Assembly (NCBI GenBank): GCA_029718625.1
Contig: CM056376.1
Coordinates: 29,108,424-29,172,423 of the forward strand
Length of the DNA: 64,000 nucleotides
Direction of reading: 5' to 3'
Source of the DNA: Synaphobranchus kaupii
Lineage: Eukaryota; Chordata; Actinopteri; Anguilliformes; Synaphobranchidae
The notes under the pieces are model-generated. The model was not told the origin of the DNA. It searched no databases and worked only from the letters and a program-made list of their open reading frames with translations. A program made the translations under genes and the position numbers. Below, in pieces: positions 1 through 23,164 of this stretch. Within the stretch, counting starts at the first letter, position 1, and each line of letters begins with the position of its first letter.

Positions 1-215
1 AGAAGTGATGTCATGGGGAGGGGGGGGGGGGCAACCTGGTCGCTTCGCAGGGGAGGGGTTGCCCCAGAGGAGCCTCCTCATTGTATTGACCCTCCGCCCT
101 TTCTCAATGCTCTTCTTCTCCTCGAATTTGGAAAAGGTGAGGGAAGTTCCTCCATTGCTGTTGACGCTGCTGCTGTTGGAGTGAAGACTGAGTTTTAGGC
201 ATACAGACACGTACT
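1..215 (-). other. Open, possibly coding minus-strand segment at the left edge
   Basis: After a possible acceptor (TTTGACAG, near 223-216), one minus-strand frame stays open for about 66 codons with plausible composition (GGTSLTFSKFEEKKSIEKGR) before a C run and a stop at the window edge. I do not recognise a family. It could be the last exon of a neighbouring gene or chance. Confidence 0.2.
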
Positions 216-680
216 GTCAAATTTCCCTGTAAAAGTTTAACGGAACACTTCAGTTCGGGAGATTCTAATTCGCTTCTGAAAGAAGTACGTTAATCACACG
301 TCAACTTCAGTCAGACTTTCAACAGCTGGGAAAGGCTTTTGGTGAACGGGGTGTCGAATCTCCATTCGTGAGCGGGTCCTACCTGCCGTCCTGCCGCTCT
401 CCCTGTGAGCCGCGACGCGCTTGCTCCCGCCAACATTTAGAGCAGTAGCCCTGCCAGGCGGGGTTGCCGTAGTAACCGCAGCCGTCCTTGCAGAGCAGCT
501 CTGCCTGGCTCACGCGGATGCCCCTCTGCTGCTGAACCCACATGCTCTCACCTGGCGGGGGAAAACACGCAGCATAAATACGTCGCCTGCGCGGTCACGT
601 CGTGACAGAAAACGGGTTCTCATCATGCCTGTCGACAGCATGGGTGTCCAATCTTATCTGAAAAAGGGCCAGATTGTGGG

Positions 681-807
681 TGCAGATTTTTGTTTTTAGC
701 CCAGCACTACAACACCTGATTCAACTAATTAACTCATCATAGTCTTCTATCAAGACATTGGTAAGTAGAATTGGGTGTCTTAGTGCTGGGCTTGAACAAA
801 AACCTGC
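681..807. mobile_element. Short inverted-repeat MITE (hAT-like)
   Basis: Imperfect terminal inverted repeats run from TGCAGATTTTTGTTTTTAGC at the left to its near-complement ending AAAAACCTGCA at the right. The inner arms contain CCCAGCACT and AGTGCTGGG. There is no coding capacity. Confidence 0.65.
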
Positions 808-840
808 ATTTTACCCCTGGGGGGGGGGGGTATTTATTTG

Positions 841-1041
841 GGACACTGTAGACCAGGGGAGTATTTCACAAAGGAGGATTACAGAGTAAGCTGGATAACT
901 GCACTGAGTAAAACCCGGAACAGCTTGTTTTATTTCAGTCCATGTTCCAGATTTGGGAAGGTTCCGGGTTTTACTCAGAGTAGTTATACACCTAACTCAG
1001 TAATCCTGCTTCATTAAATACCCCCCTGGTCTACAGTGTCC
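841..1041. mobile_element. MITE family 1, copy 1
   Basis: Terminal inverted repeat GGACACTGTAG / CTACAGTGTCC. Longer imperfect arms contain GTAAAACCCGGAA-type sequence on both sides. A second copy lies at 11819-11977, which supports a dispersed family. Confidence 0.75.
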
Positions 1042-2234
1042 CAAAGGAAATACAATATTAGCTCTAAAAACACCCACAAACCAATACCTGCGATGACACG
1101 TCTCACAAACGCATGATAAGGGTCAGCGTTTGTCTCCCCCTAGCGACACGACGGGGAAAATCGCCCCTCAATAATTCACCCCTCGTGATCACTGAATGAC
1201 CTGTCAACTGATACTTGTTGCTAACTAGCAGGCTAGGACCTGATGGTTATTTTTCACAATATGTTCGTCAGCTAAATTATCCTCGTGTACAAATCATAAT
1301 TTTGTACAACCTATGTAACGTTAACCTGTGAACCAGTTAAACAGTTGCTATGAAACAAGAAACAACACTGTCTTTGTTTGATAACTGGCGAGCTATGTCG
1401 GACTAGAACTAGCAAGTTATCAGTTAATGTTAACAACGATGTAGCGCCAGCCATCAATCTATTAACATGTAGCTGGACATTTGGCAATTGTATTTATTTA
1501 TTTTTAGAATAATCAAACCATTCGGGTTAACAAATATGATAATTAGCCAATTTAGCTAAGGTAACACTATGTAGGGGAACTTAGTAAATAAGCGTTAGCT
1601 ATCAAGTCTTGACTAAGTTGCTCAAATTATGTCTCACGTTCATTTCACTAACATCACATAACTAGTTAATTTAGCTACCTACTAAGTAAACATAGTAAAT
1701 AGTACATATCAAAACATCAATAACTTACAGTATTTATGAGTAACACTTCATTAGCTAATAGTTTTCACAACCAAAATCTAATATCCAAGTTTTTCCAACG
1801 AAGCGGAAGAAAATATAAGTCTATATTTTGCTATAACGTTACATAGTAGCCTAGTAAGAAATCAAGTCGTCTACCACTGACGCTGTAATCTGACCTTCTC
1901 TCACTAGCGTTCTTAGCTAAGTGAGTTCAGTTGTTCAAACAGCTACAAACTGTGTAGCAAACTCAACATGACATTTGTTTCCGATAACAACTTGTCACCT
2001 GTCGAGTTAAATAAAAACGTTAACTAGAAGATGATAATCTGTATGAAACATTATTTGTTAAATAAAACGCATACAAACAGTAAGTAACGTTAACTTACAT
2101 GAAATATAATCACCAACCTGTAACGAGCTCTTTCAACTATGTGAACTCGCCCGCTTCACTGAAAGGAATGTTGCAGAGTGTAACCCGGAAATGCTTTTCG
2201 CAAGATCCAGTCAGTAGGCATTCCGGGACCCTCG
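1042..2234. other. Intergenic, no gene seen
   Basis: AT-rich sequence with many TAGCTA/GTTAAC-type words. No convincing ORF, splice-linked exon or named repeat was seen. Confidence 0.5.
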
Positions 2235-3447
2235 GGCGCGTCCCAATCGCAGAACTATACAAGAACTGTGGTCCCAATAGTCGAAAAATGCATGCTCCCT
2301 TCCTCCACTACGACCTCCTCTACTCCGTGCCCCGGAAACGGATCTTTGTGTTTTAATCTAATGTTGCTGATTTCATCTTAATTACCTATTAATGGTTACA
2401 TATTAATTAATATCTCGACGCAAACCGCAATGTCAGGTACATTGTATACTGTACATGCAAATACTTGTACTCGAAACGTTCAGACAGTTTTGCATACTTC
2501 CGGGTAGGAGAGGAGTGGTAGTGGGGGAGTGGAGGAAGGGAGGTGGGGAGTGAAGAATATTGGGACGCACCCATTCTTTCCTCCACTCCCCGGGTGCGTC
2601 CCTGGGCTGCGTCCCAATACTCGAAAAATGCACCCTCCCTTCCTCCACTACCACCTCCTCTACTCCGTGCCCCGGAAACGGATCTTTGTGTTTTAATCTA
2701 ATGTCGCCGATTACATCTTAATTACGCATTAATGGTTACATATTAATGAATGTCTCGACGCAAACCGCAATGTCAGGCACATTGTGTACTGTATATGCAA
2801 ATACTTGTACTTGAAACATTCAGTTTTGCACACTTCCGGGTAGGAGAGGAGTGGTAGTGGGGGAGTGGAAGAATATTGGGACGCAGCCCAATACTCAAAA
2901 AATGCACACTCCCTTCCTCCTCTACCACCTCCTCTCCTCCTTGCCCCGGAAACAGATATTTGTGTTTTAATCTAATGTTGCTGATTACATCTTAATTACG
3001 TATTAATGGTTACATGTTAATTAATGTCTCAATGCAAACCGCAATATCAGGTACATTGTGTACTGTACATGCAAATACTTGTACTCGAAACGTTCACAGT
3101 TTTGCATACTTCCGGGTAGGAGAGGAGTGGTAGTGGGGGAGTGGAGGAAGGGAGGTGGGGAGTGAAGAATATTGGGACGCATCCCCCCACTACCACTCGT
3201 CTCCTACCCGTAAGTATGCAAAACTGCCTCTCCGTTTAAAGTACAAGTAGTTGCATGTACAGTATACAATGTACCTGACATTGTGGTTTGCGTCGAAACA
3301 TTAATTAATATGTAACCATTAATATGTAATTAATATGAAATCAGCAACATTAGATTAGGACACCATGATCTGTTTCCGGGGCACGGAGGAGAGGAGGTGG
3401 TAGTGGAGGAAAGGAGGGTGCAGTTTTAGAGTATTGGGATGCACCCC
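2235..3447. mobile_element. Cluster of four copies of one MITE family (family 2)
   Basis: About 300-bp elements end in GCGTCCCAATACTC and its complement GAATATTGGGACGC. Copies are at about 2235-2572, 2592-2890, 2881-3186 and 3183-3447. The first three are in one orientation and the fourth is inverted. Each carries the internal blocks CCCCGGAAACGGATC, AACCGCAATGTCAGG and CTTCCGGGTAGGAGAGGAG. Neighbouring copies touch or share termini. No transposase is encoded. A fifth, interrupted copy is at 56835-58770. Confidence 0.8.
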
Positions 3448-3606
3448 AAATTTATTTATTAATTTGCCGGCTGTTTCGCCGTTTTTTTTGCAAGCAAGTT
3501 CTTCAAACATTTACAGTGACTGTCATGTACAATATATATCATAGATGATATGTGTAGATTTCACCAATAATTACACCAAGTTTTTATTTATTATATCCAT
3601 TTCACC

Positions 3607-3612
3607 TTTATT
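3607..3612 (-). terminator. Candidate poly(A) signal of gtf2h3
   Basis: AATAAA on the minus strand about 320 nt after the gtf2h3 stop codon at 3931. The stretch 3613-3930 holds no repeat I recognise and would be the 3' UTR. Another A/T-rich near-match lies just beyond, so the exact cleavage site is uncertain. Confidence 0.5.
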
Positions 3613-3930
3613 AACAATACACAAATTTAATTACAAAACAGTCTGGTTAAAAAGTATATCAAAATAGTTAACGTGAGGGCTTTATGTGACCTGTTTCATG
3701 TAAAATACACCCTGGATATTGAAAATAAATTACAAGTAGCATATTTTCTTGTACACTGGATGACAAAATTCCATCAGATGACACTTTGTTTCTATTTATT
3801 CAGAGATTTAAGAATATGTAATGCTAGGACTGTAAAAAAGATGAACAAAAACCCCTGTAAGAACATAATTACAAATGCCGTTTTCACATTCTTATTTCCA
3901 TTAGACCTTTGGCATTCGAAAATGCCTTTG

Positions 3931-8741
<4,811 letters not shown>

Positions 8742-9594
8742 CTCAACTCCTCACTGCTTTGCCATCTGACAATGAAGTCGCGAAGTGATGACGTCAGTAC
8801 ATCGCGACTGGCTTGTCAAGGGAATCTGGGAAGATTCACAGGTGCGTGTGCAGTATGTGGAAGTTGATAGATTAAATTTAGTAAACTAATGCATTCAGTA
8901 ATGAAATATGATAGGAACTGCAAGCGAAACAGATTCAGAATTTTATTTTTCAGAACAATGATTCATAACAGGGAATTTGCGTTAGGTAAAAAGTACGAAG
9001 GTAGCTACCTAGCTAATGCAGTTGTTATATATTTTCGACACTGTCCAACATAGTTGGCTGTTTTGTTCGGGATTATACATTTCTTTTAGTAGAACGCTTG
9101 TAAAAAATAAACCATTCGAATAACATTGTATAACATTCATATTAGATGAAACTAGGGAGCAGATTTCCAGTATGAATCGGTATTGTACTTTGAATCAGGG
9201 TCACATAAAATGGGTTTATTCAAAATATGGTGATACAGTAGCCAGCCTTTTTTCAAAGCGCACAAGTATTGACTTTTAGTAAAAGGCTATAAATTGGATT
9301 CAGTACAACACGTCCATTAATATCTACGGCTACGCCTAACACCACTGGGATTGCATTTTGTGAAAACTGATGATCCAAAATCGGCACTCTGAAACCATAC
9401 AGGGTGGAACTCCTTTGAGACCTTTTTACCGAGAAACTATTCCACAGTCTTGCTGCCTTAGGCAGTATGAAAAGAAAAACAAATGGTTGAGAAATGGCTA
9501 TTCATGGATTTCCTCAGTATTTCAGAGCACACAAACTGCATTGCGTAAACTGGATAAATTAATCTCATTCATGTCCATATATGGGTACGTTTCA
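8742..9594. other. gtf2h3 upstream region, no other gene seen
   Basis: Sequence just upstream of the gtf2h3 start codon should contain its 5' UTR and promoter. A locally CG-containing stretch (about 8775-8815) is the likeliest core. No TATA box or second gene could be supported. Confidence 0.35.
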
Positions 9595-10338
9595 CGTTTA
9601 CATGCACACTAATACTCCGATCTGAACCCGGTTATGGCAATACTCTGGTTACTGAAATGGTCATGTAAACACCTTTATCCGATAATGTAAGGTCATAATC
9701 CGTGTTTTCGAAACCCGATTAACACCCCTGGTTTTTTGGCCAAACTTTCGATTTTTTGGAGCATGTAAACACCTTTCTCCGGTTTCTTTCGGCTTTTCAA
9801 AACTACGCATGTCAGGCAGAAGAGGCGGTGTAACGTCAAAATGATTCCACCCGTCAACATTTGCTCTGCCTGGGGTTCCTTCAGCATCTCACTTCCAGAA
9901 TTTGCATTTCATCGGTGAAAATATATTGTTCACTGTTACGTGCTTGTGTTTGTACTAGCTAGTTTGTGGCTAGCACATTAAATAACTGAAATTTTCGGGA
10001 AATTCGCCAGATTTAGAGATCGGTAAAGCTAGCTAGTACAATAATATAAATCAACCACTACTAGCAATTATCTATAAATAAGTAGCTATAATAATTACTA
10101 GCTAGCTATAATAATAATAATAGCCTACTAACGTAAATTTTTGACGGGCGGATCATTTTTGTCCTGACAACGGGAAGCAGTCAGTAGCTACGTTTTCCAC
10201 AGAGCCGATTATGGAGAGAATCATGTAAACGCGGCTTTTGGAGTAATCACATTTCTTATGTCCATGTGAATGCAATAAGTTAAATACTGGCGTAAGCTGA
10301 TCGTTTCCAGTAATCGGATATTGCTGTGCATGTAAACG
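9595..10338. mobile_element. Non-autonomous DNA transposon with 14-bp perfect terminal repeats
   Basis: It begins CGTTTACATGCACA and ends TGTGCATGTAAACG, an exact complement. The inner arms repeat CATGTAAACACC-type words. It is about 744 bp with no transposase ORF. Confidence 0.7.
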
Positions 10339-10379
10339 TAAAACTGAATGAACAGAATGGTTGGAAAGCAATAGGACGG

Positions 10380-10555
10380 GTAGGGAACACTGGTCCTGGA
10401 GAGCCGCAGGTTTTTGTTTTCACCTTAAATACAGCAACTACTTAGACCAGGTGAGGTGAGTTAACTGTAATCAACTGCTTTAATTGATCAATTAAGTGGC
10501 GAGTAACAACTAAAACCAGCAGACCCTGCGGCTCTCCAGAACCAGGGTTCCCTAC
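10380..10555. mobile_element. MITE (hAT-like)
   Basis: The left end, GTAGGGAACACTGGTCCTGG, continues into GAGAGCCGCAGG. It is mirrored on the right by CCTGCGGCTCTCCAGAACC and GGTTCCCTAC. About 176 bp, noncoding. Confidence 0.8.
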
Positions 10556-10735
10556 CCCTGCAATAGGAAGATGTAGCCTACATATGAAGCAAGCGATAGG
10601 ATAAAACTAAAACCTTTTTTTCGATTTAACATGCAACATTTTATCTCTAAAAGCCACAATCTAAAATATTATTAATCCTGTTGATGTTCCATATCATCCA
10701 GTCAAAACACAATTTCTGACAGAGCTTACTAACAT

Positions 10736-10966
10736 GTATGAAGCCTTTGTCCCAAACATGATGCCCTGAAATGGGGGGCTATGTGTATTAAAAGTGCTGT
10801 AATTTCTACAGTGTGAAAACAAACTGTATAAAAATACCCTTTAATAAAAGCTTAGAATCTGACTTTAACCACATGTGAATTGTTTGATTACAAATAAAAA
10901 ATTATGGAGTACAGAGCCAAATGAAAAACATGTCTTTGTCCCAAACGTTATGGAGGGCAGTGTATA
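10736..10966. mobile_element. Non-autonomous Tc1/mariner-like fragment
   Basis: Paired CTTTGTCCCAAAC words occur near both ends. The internal motifs AAAAGTGCTGTAATTTCTAC and CTTTAATAAAAGCTTAGAAT are typical of teleost Tc1-derived short elements. A TATA repeat follows. Confidence 0.55.
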
Positions 10967-11818
10967 TATATACGCATCTATGTATAGACATGTAACATAG
11001 TATGTTGCCGCCATTTGATACTCATATTCCTTTTTAAGGTACGGTCGTTGAGGTGAGGAATATAACCCCCCCTCAGTACACTTAACACGTACAGCTTTTG
11101 AAAAGTATTATTATATATTCGTTTTCTTCGTTATACAACACATCAACCAACTGGATCACATTTTTCGCTGACAGGAGCTGGACTGACTGAGCTGTCTCTA
11201 GCCAAGCAGAGGGGCACAGGGCACTAATGCCCTCTTCACGTGTTACACTTTTATTTTTGTCATTTAATTATTTAATTTCCCATTAATCGGCAAACCTCTG
11301 TGATTCAAGGGAACTGAATAAGGGCCTGATTTAGACCGTTAGCATGTGCAATACCTTTTTAGCACACCAATTATTGGTCGTGTTATTGGTTTTGCGAGTG
11401 CTAAAGGTCTTAGTGAATCATGCTCTAAAATGTTAAAACTTTTATTTTCAGATGACTTTTGCGCACACGTTGACACTTCTATGCTATCCCAATTTTGCCT
11501 ATGCCTTCCTATGAAGTGCGCACTTGTAAATAGCCCAGATACAACAGAGTTGTAAGATTGTAATGCTCGACAGTAGACGTCACACGGGGGAAAGACCAAG
11601 GTTTCACTGCACAGGGTCGGGTCCTCTGCTGCATATGCGGTCACTCACCGCCACCCTAAATAAATCTAGGGGAAACACTGCAGTGTGTGTCAAATAAGAT
11701 ATTCCACCTAAATCTGGCCTCTTGTGTGGTCATTTAATTGTGTAAATTAATTTTGAAGCAGCCTTTTCCATCACAAGTTGCATTTTTATCATTAAAATAA
11801 GTTCCCAGTTGTACACTT
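10967..11818. other. Intergenic, no gene seen
   Basis: Unique-looking AT-rich sequence. Short overlapping ORFs near 11340-11640 on both strands show no family resemblance. Confidence 0.4.
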
Positions 11819-11977
11819 GGTGTATTTCACAAAGTAGGATTTAGCTGGATAACTGTACTGAGTAAAACCCGGAAACCCTCCCAAATCTGGAACATGGACT
11901 GAAGTAAAAAGGTGTTCTGGGTTTTACTGGGTGCAGTTATCCAGCTAACTCAGTAATCCTGCTTTGTGAAATACCCC
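11819..11977. mobile_element. MITE family 1, copy 2
   Basis: GGTGTATTTCACAAAGTAGG and its complement at the right end, with the internal AGTAAAACCCGGAAA and TCTGGAACATGGACTGAAGT blocks shared with the copy at 841-1041. Confidence 0.8.
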
Positions 11978-12442
11978 ATTGCACTGGCTCACCCGAGATT
12001 GCTTTCATAAATATTGACCCAATACTTGAAAAAGACAGATGTGGGTTTCCATGTTGCAGCCATGGTTAATTGCCCAGTTTTTAAAACATGTGGGTGTCAT
12101 TACAAACTAAGACGAAGAAAAAAAGTCTTAAACAGTGTTATTTATTTTTAACCAAACCTGGTTCATACGTTACGTACAGCATTTTTACCTTTACATCTTT
12201 ACAGTTTTGATTGAGTTGTCCTGTTGCACAAAATCTTTTTTTGCCATGACTTTCATTTACTGACCAGACCCTTACCTTTCCCCAAGTAACAAAAAAACTT
12301 TCCTAACCAACTACAAACCTGTCCAAACCAAGAAATTAATCATACAAAATTATTTCATAAATGTTTTTTCTTATTAATTAGAAGAGTACAAGCAACTTTT
12401 TTTAACACCACTCACAAAATTGTCAATCCATACACTCTCTCT
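11978..12442. other. Intergenic, no gene seen
   Basis: AT-rich sequence downstream of tmed2. No exon or repeat could be supported. Confidence 0.4.
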
Positions 12443-12558
<116 letters not shown>

Positions 12559-12717
12559 TAAACTGTTCTTTTCACCCATTGGGAATATACTTGGAGGGGA
12601 AAAATTGCTTCCCATCCCATGTATAGAAACATTCTCAAATGCATACAGTATGTGCCTTGAATGATAAAACATATTTCCTTGGACTTGCATAAGAATAATA
12701 AGTCTGAACAGCTCAGC

Positions 12718-12843
12718 TTTATTTATTTATTTTTTAAAAAGAGGCCACTTGGTGCAAGTGTGGCCAATCAAAATGTTGAGCTGTGTCCAATCACTGCCTG
12801 GCTTGTTCTGTAGACTTTCCCCAATGTTCAAGTTGGTTTTATT
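12718..12843 (-). terminator. Candidate tmed2 poly(A) signals
   Basis: Two minus-strand AATAAA hexamers lie here (12838-12843 and 12718-12723, the second in an ATTT repeat), 600-730 nt past the tmed2 stop. The stretch 12844-13444 would be the 3' UTR and shows no recognisable repeat or other gene. Confidence 0.4.
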
Positions 12844-13444
12844 CAGAAAAGAAAAAAAAATGCAAGGAGCATAATGACAAGCTGCAATTTTTGATGAAAG
12901 ACCACTTTGTCCCAACGGCCAAATGATTGAAGACTTCTGGAATAACTGACATCAGTTCAAATGACCGAGTGCACGCAATCCCAAAACCAGCTTTGCGTCC
13001 CTTTGGCGTGACTGCAACCTTCATTTGCCATCCGTGCAAGGAGAAAGGTCATGTTGCCATTACTAGTTTGTTGTCCCTGTTGCTTCAAATGAACTCAAAA
13101 GCTGTTGCAAATAAACCAGAACTAAGATGCCTCTGTGCCAGCAATAGTCGAAACTCGAAAAGTGTACAATTCCTTTTTTTAACCTCAACTTCGAAAAAGG
13201 CCAAGTGTTCAAAACAATACAATGGTAACATCAAGCAGAAAATAGAAATACAATGAAAAAATTAAGAACAAACTGATACTGAAATGGGAACCAGGACATG
13301 TATTGAAAGGCTTCACAGAAACAAAACGTGATAAAAAGGCATTTCAGAGGTGTCAAATAGTTTCCGATCTTGAATTGTGTAGGCAATGTTTCTGGTACAT
13401 GGTGGAACACTTAATTTAAAAAAACAAAAAAACCAGAAACCCTT

Positions 13445-18497
<5,053 letters not shown>

Positions 18498-18830
18498 TAT
18501 GACTTTATTTGTCGTCCAATTACTATAGAAAAACTGCAAACACACTGACACTCGGCACCTAAGAACCTCCTGTGAGTATGAGGGCCGCCTTGCGGACTAA
18601 TGCGGAGGTGGAGTTTACGGTGCACTGCCTGGCAGTGGCTAGCTTGTCTGATGCTGCCACGTAAAGTATACAACGAAGTCCGACGAGGGACAAACTACTG
18701 GTGCATTTTTGTCCTTGTATTGCGCGTTTCAATTAAACATCGAATTATCAAGTGTGTTTTTCCATATATTTCATTTAATGTCATAATATATTAAAATTGT
18801 TATAGTATACATGTATATATATATATGTAT
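18498..18830. other. tmed2 upstream region
   Basis: It should hold the tmed2 5' UTR and promoter. No TATA box or other gene could be supported. Confidence 0.3.
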
Positions 18831-18839
18831 AATATGAAA

Positions 18840-18840
18840 T

Positions 18841-18926
<86 letters not shown>
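18840..18926. repeat. (AT)n microsatellite
   Basis: About 40 AT dinucleotides ending in ACACACAT and a short (TCTA)n run. Confidence 0.98.
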
Positions 18927-18932
<6 letters not shown>

Positions 18933-19214
18933 CTATCCATCTATCTATCTGACGAACTTTGTGCTAACAATATTTTAGTAGCCTTGCATTCAAGCCTTTC
19001 AACGATAGATTACTGCCCAACAAAAAGTTTCTAAAACCAAATTCTACGGGTCTCTAGTTCAAATGCTAGCATAGGCTAATGTAGGATTATTTATACAATA
19101 TAATTTATTACAACGCGTTTCCAGCTCTGATCTTTCCGTTTTAACAACGGACGAAACTGGAAAGTGTCGGTCTGTGCATTGTGGTGTGCTGTCAGTAAAT
19201 TTAGCTAGTAGCTA

Positions 19215-19338
19215 TATCCGTGTGATTTTTAAATTTTTAATTTAACGTTTATTTAATCAGGAATACCCCATTGAGATCGAAATCTCTTTTACAAGGGGGG
19301 CCTGAAAGAGAAATTGGGGATAAACAGTAAACAAAAAC
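19215..19338. repeat. Fragment of a dispersed teleost repeat
   Basis: TTATTTAATCAGGAATACCC, CCATTGAGATCGAAATCTC and a G run before CCTGAAAGAGAAATTGGGG. The last part is repeated at 16585. Family not named. The rest of 18950-19871 shows no gene. Confidence 0.45.
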
Positions 19339-19871
19339 CAGCGCATGTGGTGCGCTTAGAAAATTGTATGTTATGTCGTTTCAGAGTTATTATAGGCCAG
19401 ACAGCAATAGATCGTGTCGGTATATTCAGTATTATAACAAGTTGTGTTCGGTTCGTTTGAACCTTGTATTCGGTTTGGGTCAAGTTGATCCGTTTCAAAA
19501 TTTTTAGTAAAAGAGGAAAGACACTTTTTATATATGTATTTCATAACCAGTGACTAAGTGACTAAACCAGTGTAAATTTGGTTCTTGTTTTGTGCTTCTA
19601 TTTGTTGTTCATCATCTGTATTTGCTTTATGTCTTTTTGTTTATGGTTTCTTTGAATATAATAAGATAAGAATGAAAAATAATTGAGAATGTCAGTTCAA
19701 AACAATAAATATCAATAATCAACTGCATGAAAACATTTTCATAGATGAGCATTATGCCCCCCATGCCTTCATTATAGTGGATTTTTTAAATATAAATAAC
19801 ATCTTTAACACAAATGACACATTCTTTGTTAAATGTGTTCTCGCAGAGGTTAATGGCAACCATTAACCATA

Positions 19872-21354
<1,483 letters not shown>

Positions 21355-21356
21355 TA

Positions 21357-22906
21357 TATATTGTTTATGTTTTTTGGAATCGAGATAAAGATAATACATA
21401 TTCCATTCATTTTCTTCCTGTATTGCTTTAAAATACCAATAATGGCCTGGGTATATTTGACCCAGGTTAACAGTTTCACAGGTGCGAATAAATCAACCGA
21501 ACACAATGATTAAATACAAATTACATGAATAACAATTAGTTAAAACTTAATTGTTGCATGACTGTAAGCTGTTTACTGAACAGCAACAAAAAGAGGAAGG
21601 GTAGGCTAATTGTTAAAGTTGACAGTGAACACCAGCTGATATAACCTAGATAATTACCCATAAAACTAGGAGTTTCCTTTAAAAACAGTATTTTAATCAT
21701 TTAACCGAAACAGCAAAATAGTAAGCGAAGCGTTAAGGTTTAGAATTAAAAGGCAAGTTACGCAACTATTGTAGCCCATTCCTATAGCCTAAACCTGAAA
21801 AACTTAAATTCCAGTTTTGCCATTTCTATTTTCGGTCGTTTGTTTCTGTAATGAAACGACACATAACTTGTGCCCGACCTGTAATAATAGACCACCACGA
21901 ATAAATTATCAGCCAGTATATAAAAAAGTAAATAATGGAATGGAAAGTCTTTAAAGCCATTGGTTCTCTTTACCTGGATTTTAACAAACCTATTGAGCGC
22001 GAGCACGGACTGTAGACCACGACATAAATTGCTAAATAATAATGTAGGTCAATATCTTTGAATCTTTCTTTGAAACTTTGTTCCTACAACATACATAAGC
22101 CTTTACCAGAATCAAGTGTTTGTTAAACCGCGTCCCTGGAATAAGAACCCATTTCTGAAATCAATAGAAATGTTATTAGAAAATACCTATACTGCTATTC
22201 TGTTTCATATGTAACTTTGTGTTTGAATGCACAACATTGATAATTACTTTGTTGTAATGTAAAATAAAATATTACAGTAATCCGTGTCCATTGGTTCGGC
22301 GTGACCAATAGGTTTGATTTTTATTGACAATCATTATATTTACAATTGGTCCATAACACTTTTATTTACGCTGGAACAAAGGATTACTGTGAACTGCAAA
22401 ATTCACTTCAGTAATTCGACAATGTACATGAGACAAACAGGGAAAACTTCAAGACAATCTGGTTAAGACTAATTATAAAAATAAGATTCTTTCTTTCATA
22501 TACTTTTTTGTATTAAGCTGATCGGTTATATCGTGTTATACGTCACTTGCTGTTAATCTGCTAACGCGTTATTACTAAATTATTTATTTCTCACAATAAT
22601 TCCTTACACTGTTACTCTGGCGTAATACAGAAATAAATATTGACCCCCAATATCTTTCTCACGATGTATAGCCTACGTTGTTTTTTTAAATAATATAAGT
22701 ACTTGCAAAAAATGAGTGAATCTCCTTATCAATCAAAGCGGCTTTATACATCAGGCATAAAGGTTATTGAATTCCACTGGCCTTATACGGTTTATGAAAA
22801 CAAAACATAGGCTAAACACAAATATTTCACTGCCAGTGTAAAAATGAATGACACAATGCACTTTTTACCACAATATAGGCAGACAAAATGAACACTAGTG
22901 ACTTTT
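21357..22906. other. Intergenic, no gene seen
   Basis: AT-rich sequence with only short unconvincing ORFs and no clear repeat. Confidence 0.4.
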
Positions 22907-22930
22907 TTTTCCTTTTTTTTTTTTTTTTTT
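22907..22930 (-). repeat. Poly(A)-like tract downstream of the small ORF
   Basis: An interrupted run of A on the minus strand just after the AATAAA of the 62-codon ORF. It could be the remnant of a retrotransposed tail or a plain homopolymer. I found no clear target-site duplication. Confidence 0.6.
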
Positions 22931-22953
22931 ACATCGTCTTCATATTCATCCTT

Positions 22954-23142
22954 TTATTTGGCAACCATGAAGTATGTTGTCCACCCGGCTAACAACAGGG
23001 CTCCGAGCAGAACAGTGTAACTGAAGAGCACGAATTTCAGAAGTTCCTTGAAGGTTCGGAGACAACGGATCATCAAAGGCTCCTGTTCAAAGCGAAGGAC
23101 GTGCATCTCTCCTTCGTGTTCTCGATACATCTTCGTACCCAT
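22954..23142 (-). CDS. Small single-pass membrane protein ORF, 62 aa, unidentified
   Basis: I do not recognise this protein. The ATG has a strong context (A at -3, G at +4). The N-terminal half is hydrophilic (MGTKMYREHEGEMHVLRFEQ) and is followed by a basic amphipathic stretch (RCLRTFKELLKF). One hydrophobic helix of about 23 residues then reaches almost to the C-terminus, which ends FMVAK, suggesting a tail-anchored or type II topology. A consensus acceptor (TTGTCTTATCAG) lies 22 nt upstream of the ATG, so the ORF may sit in a terminal exon whose upstream exons are noncoding or contribute extra N-terminal codons. The stop codon overlaps an AATAAA. A genomic A-tract (22907-22930 on the sense strand) begins about 25 nt later, which could instead mean a retrocopy. 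It lies between tmed2 and vps33a on the same strand. Confidence 0.5.
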   Translation of the reverse strand: MGTKMYREHEGEMHVLRFEQEPLMIRCLRTFKELLKFVLFSYTVLLGALLLAGWTTYFMVAK

Positions 23143-23164
23143 ATTGCGGTGGGTGTCTCGCGGC

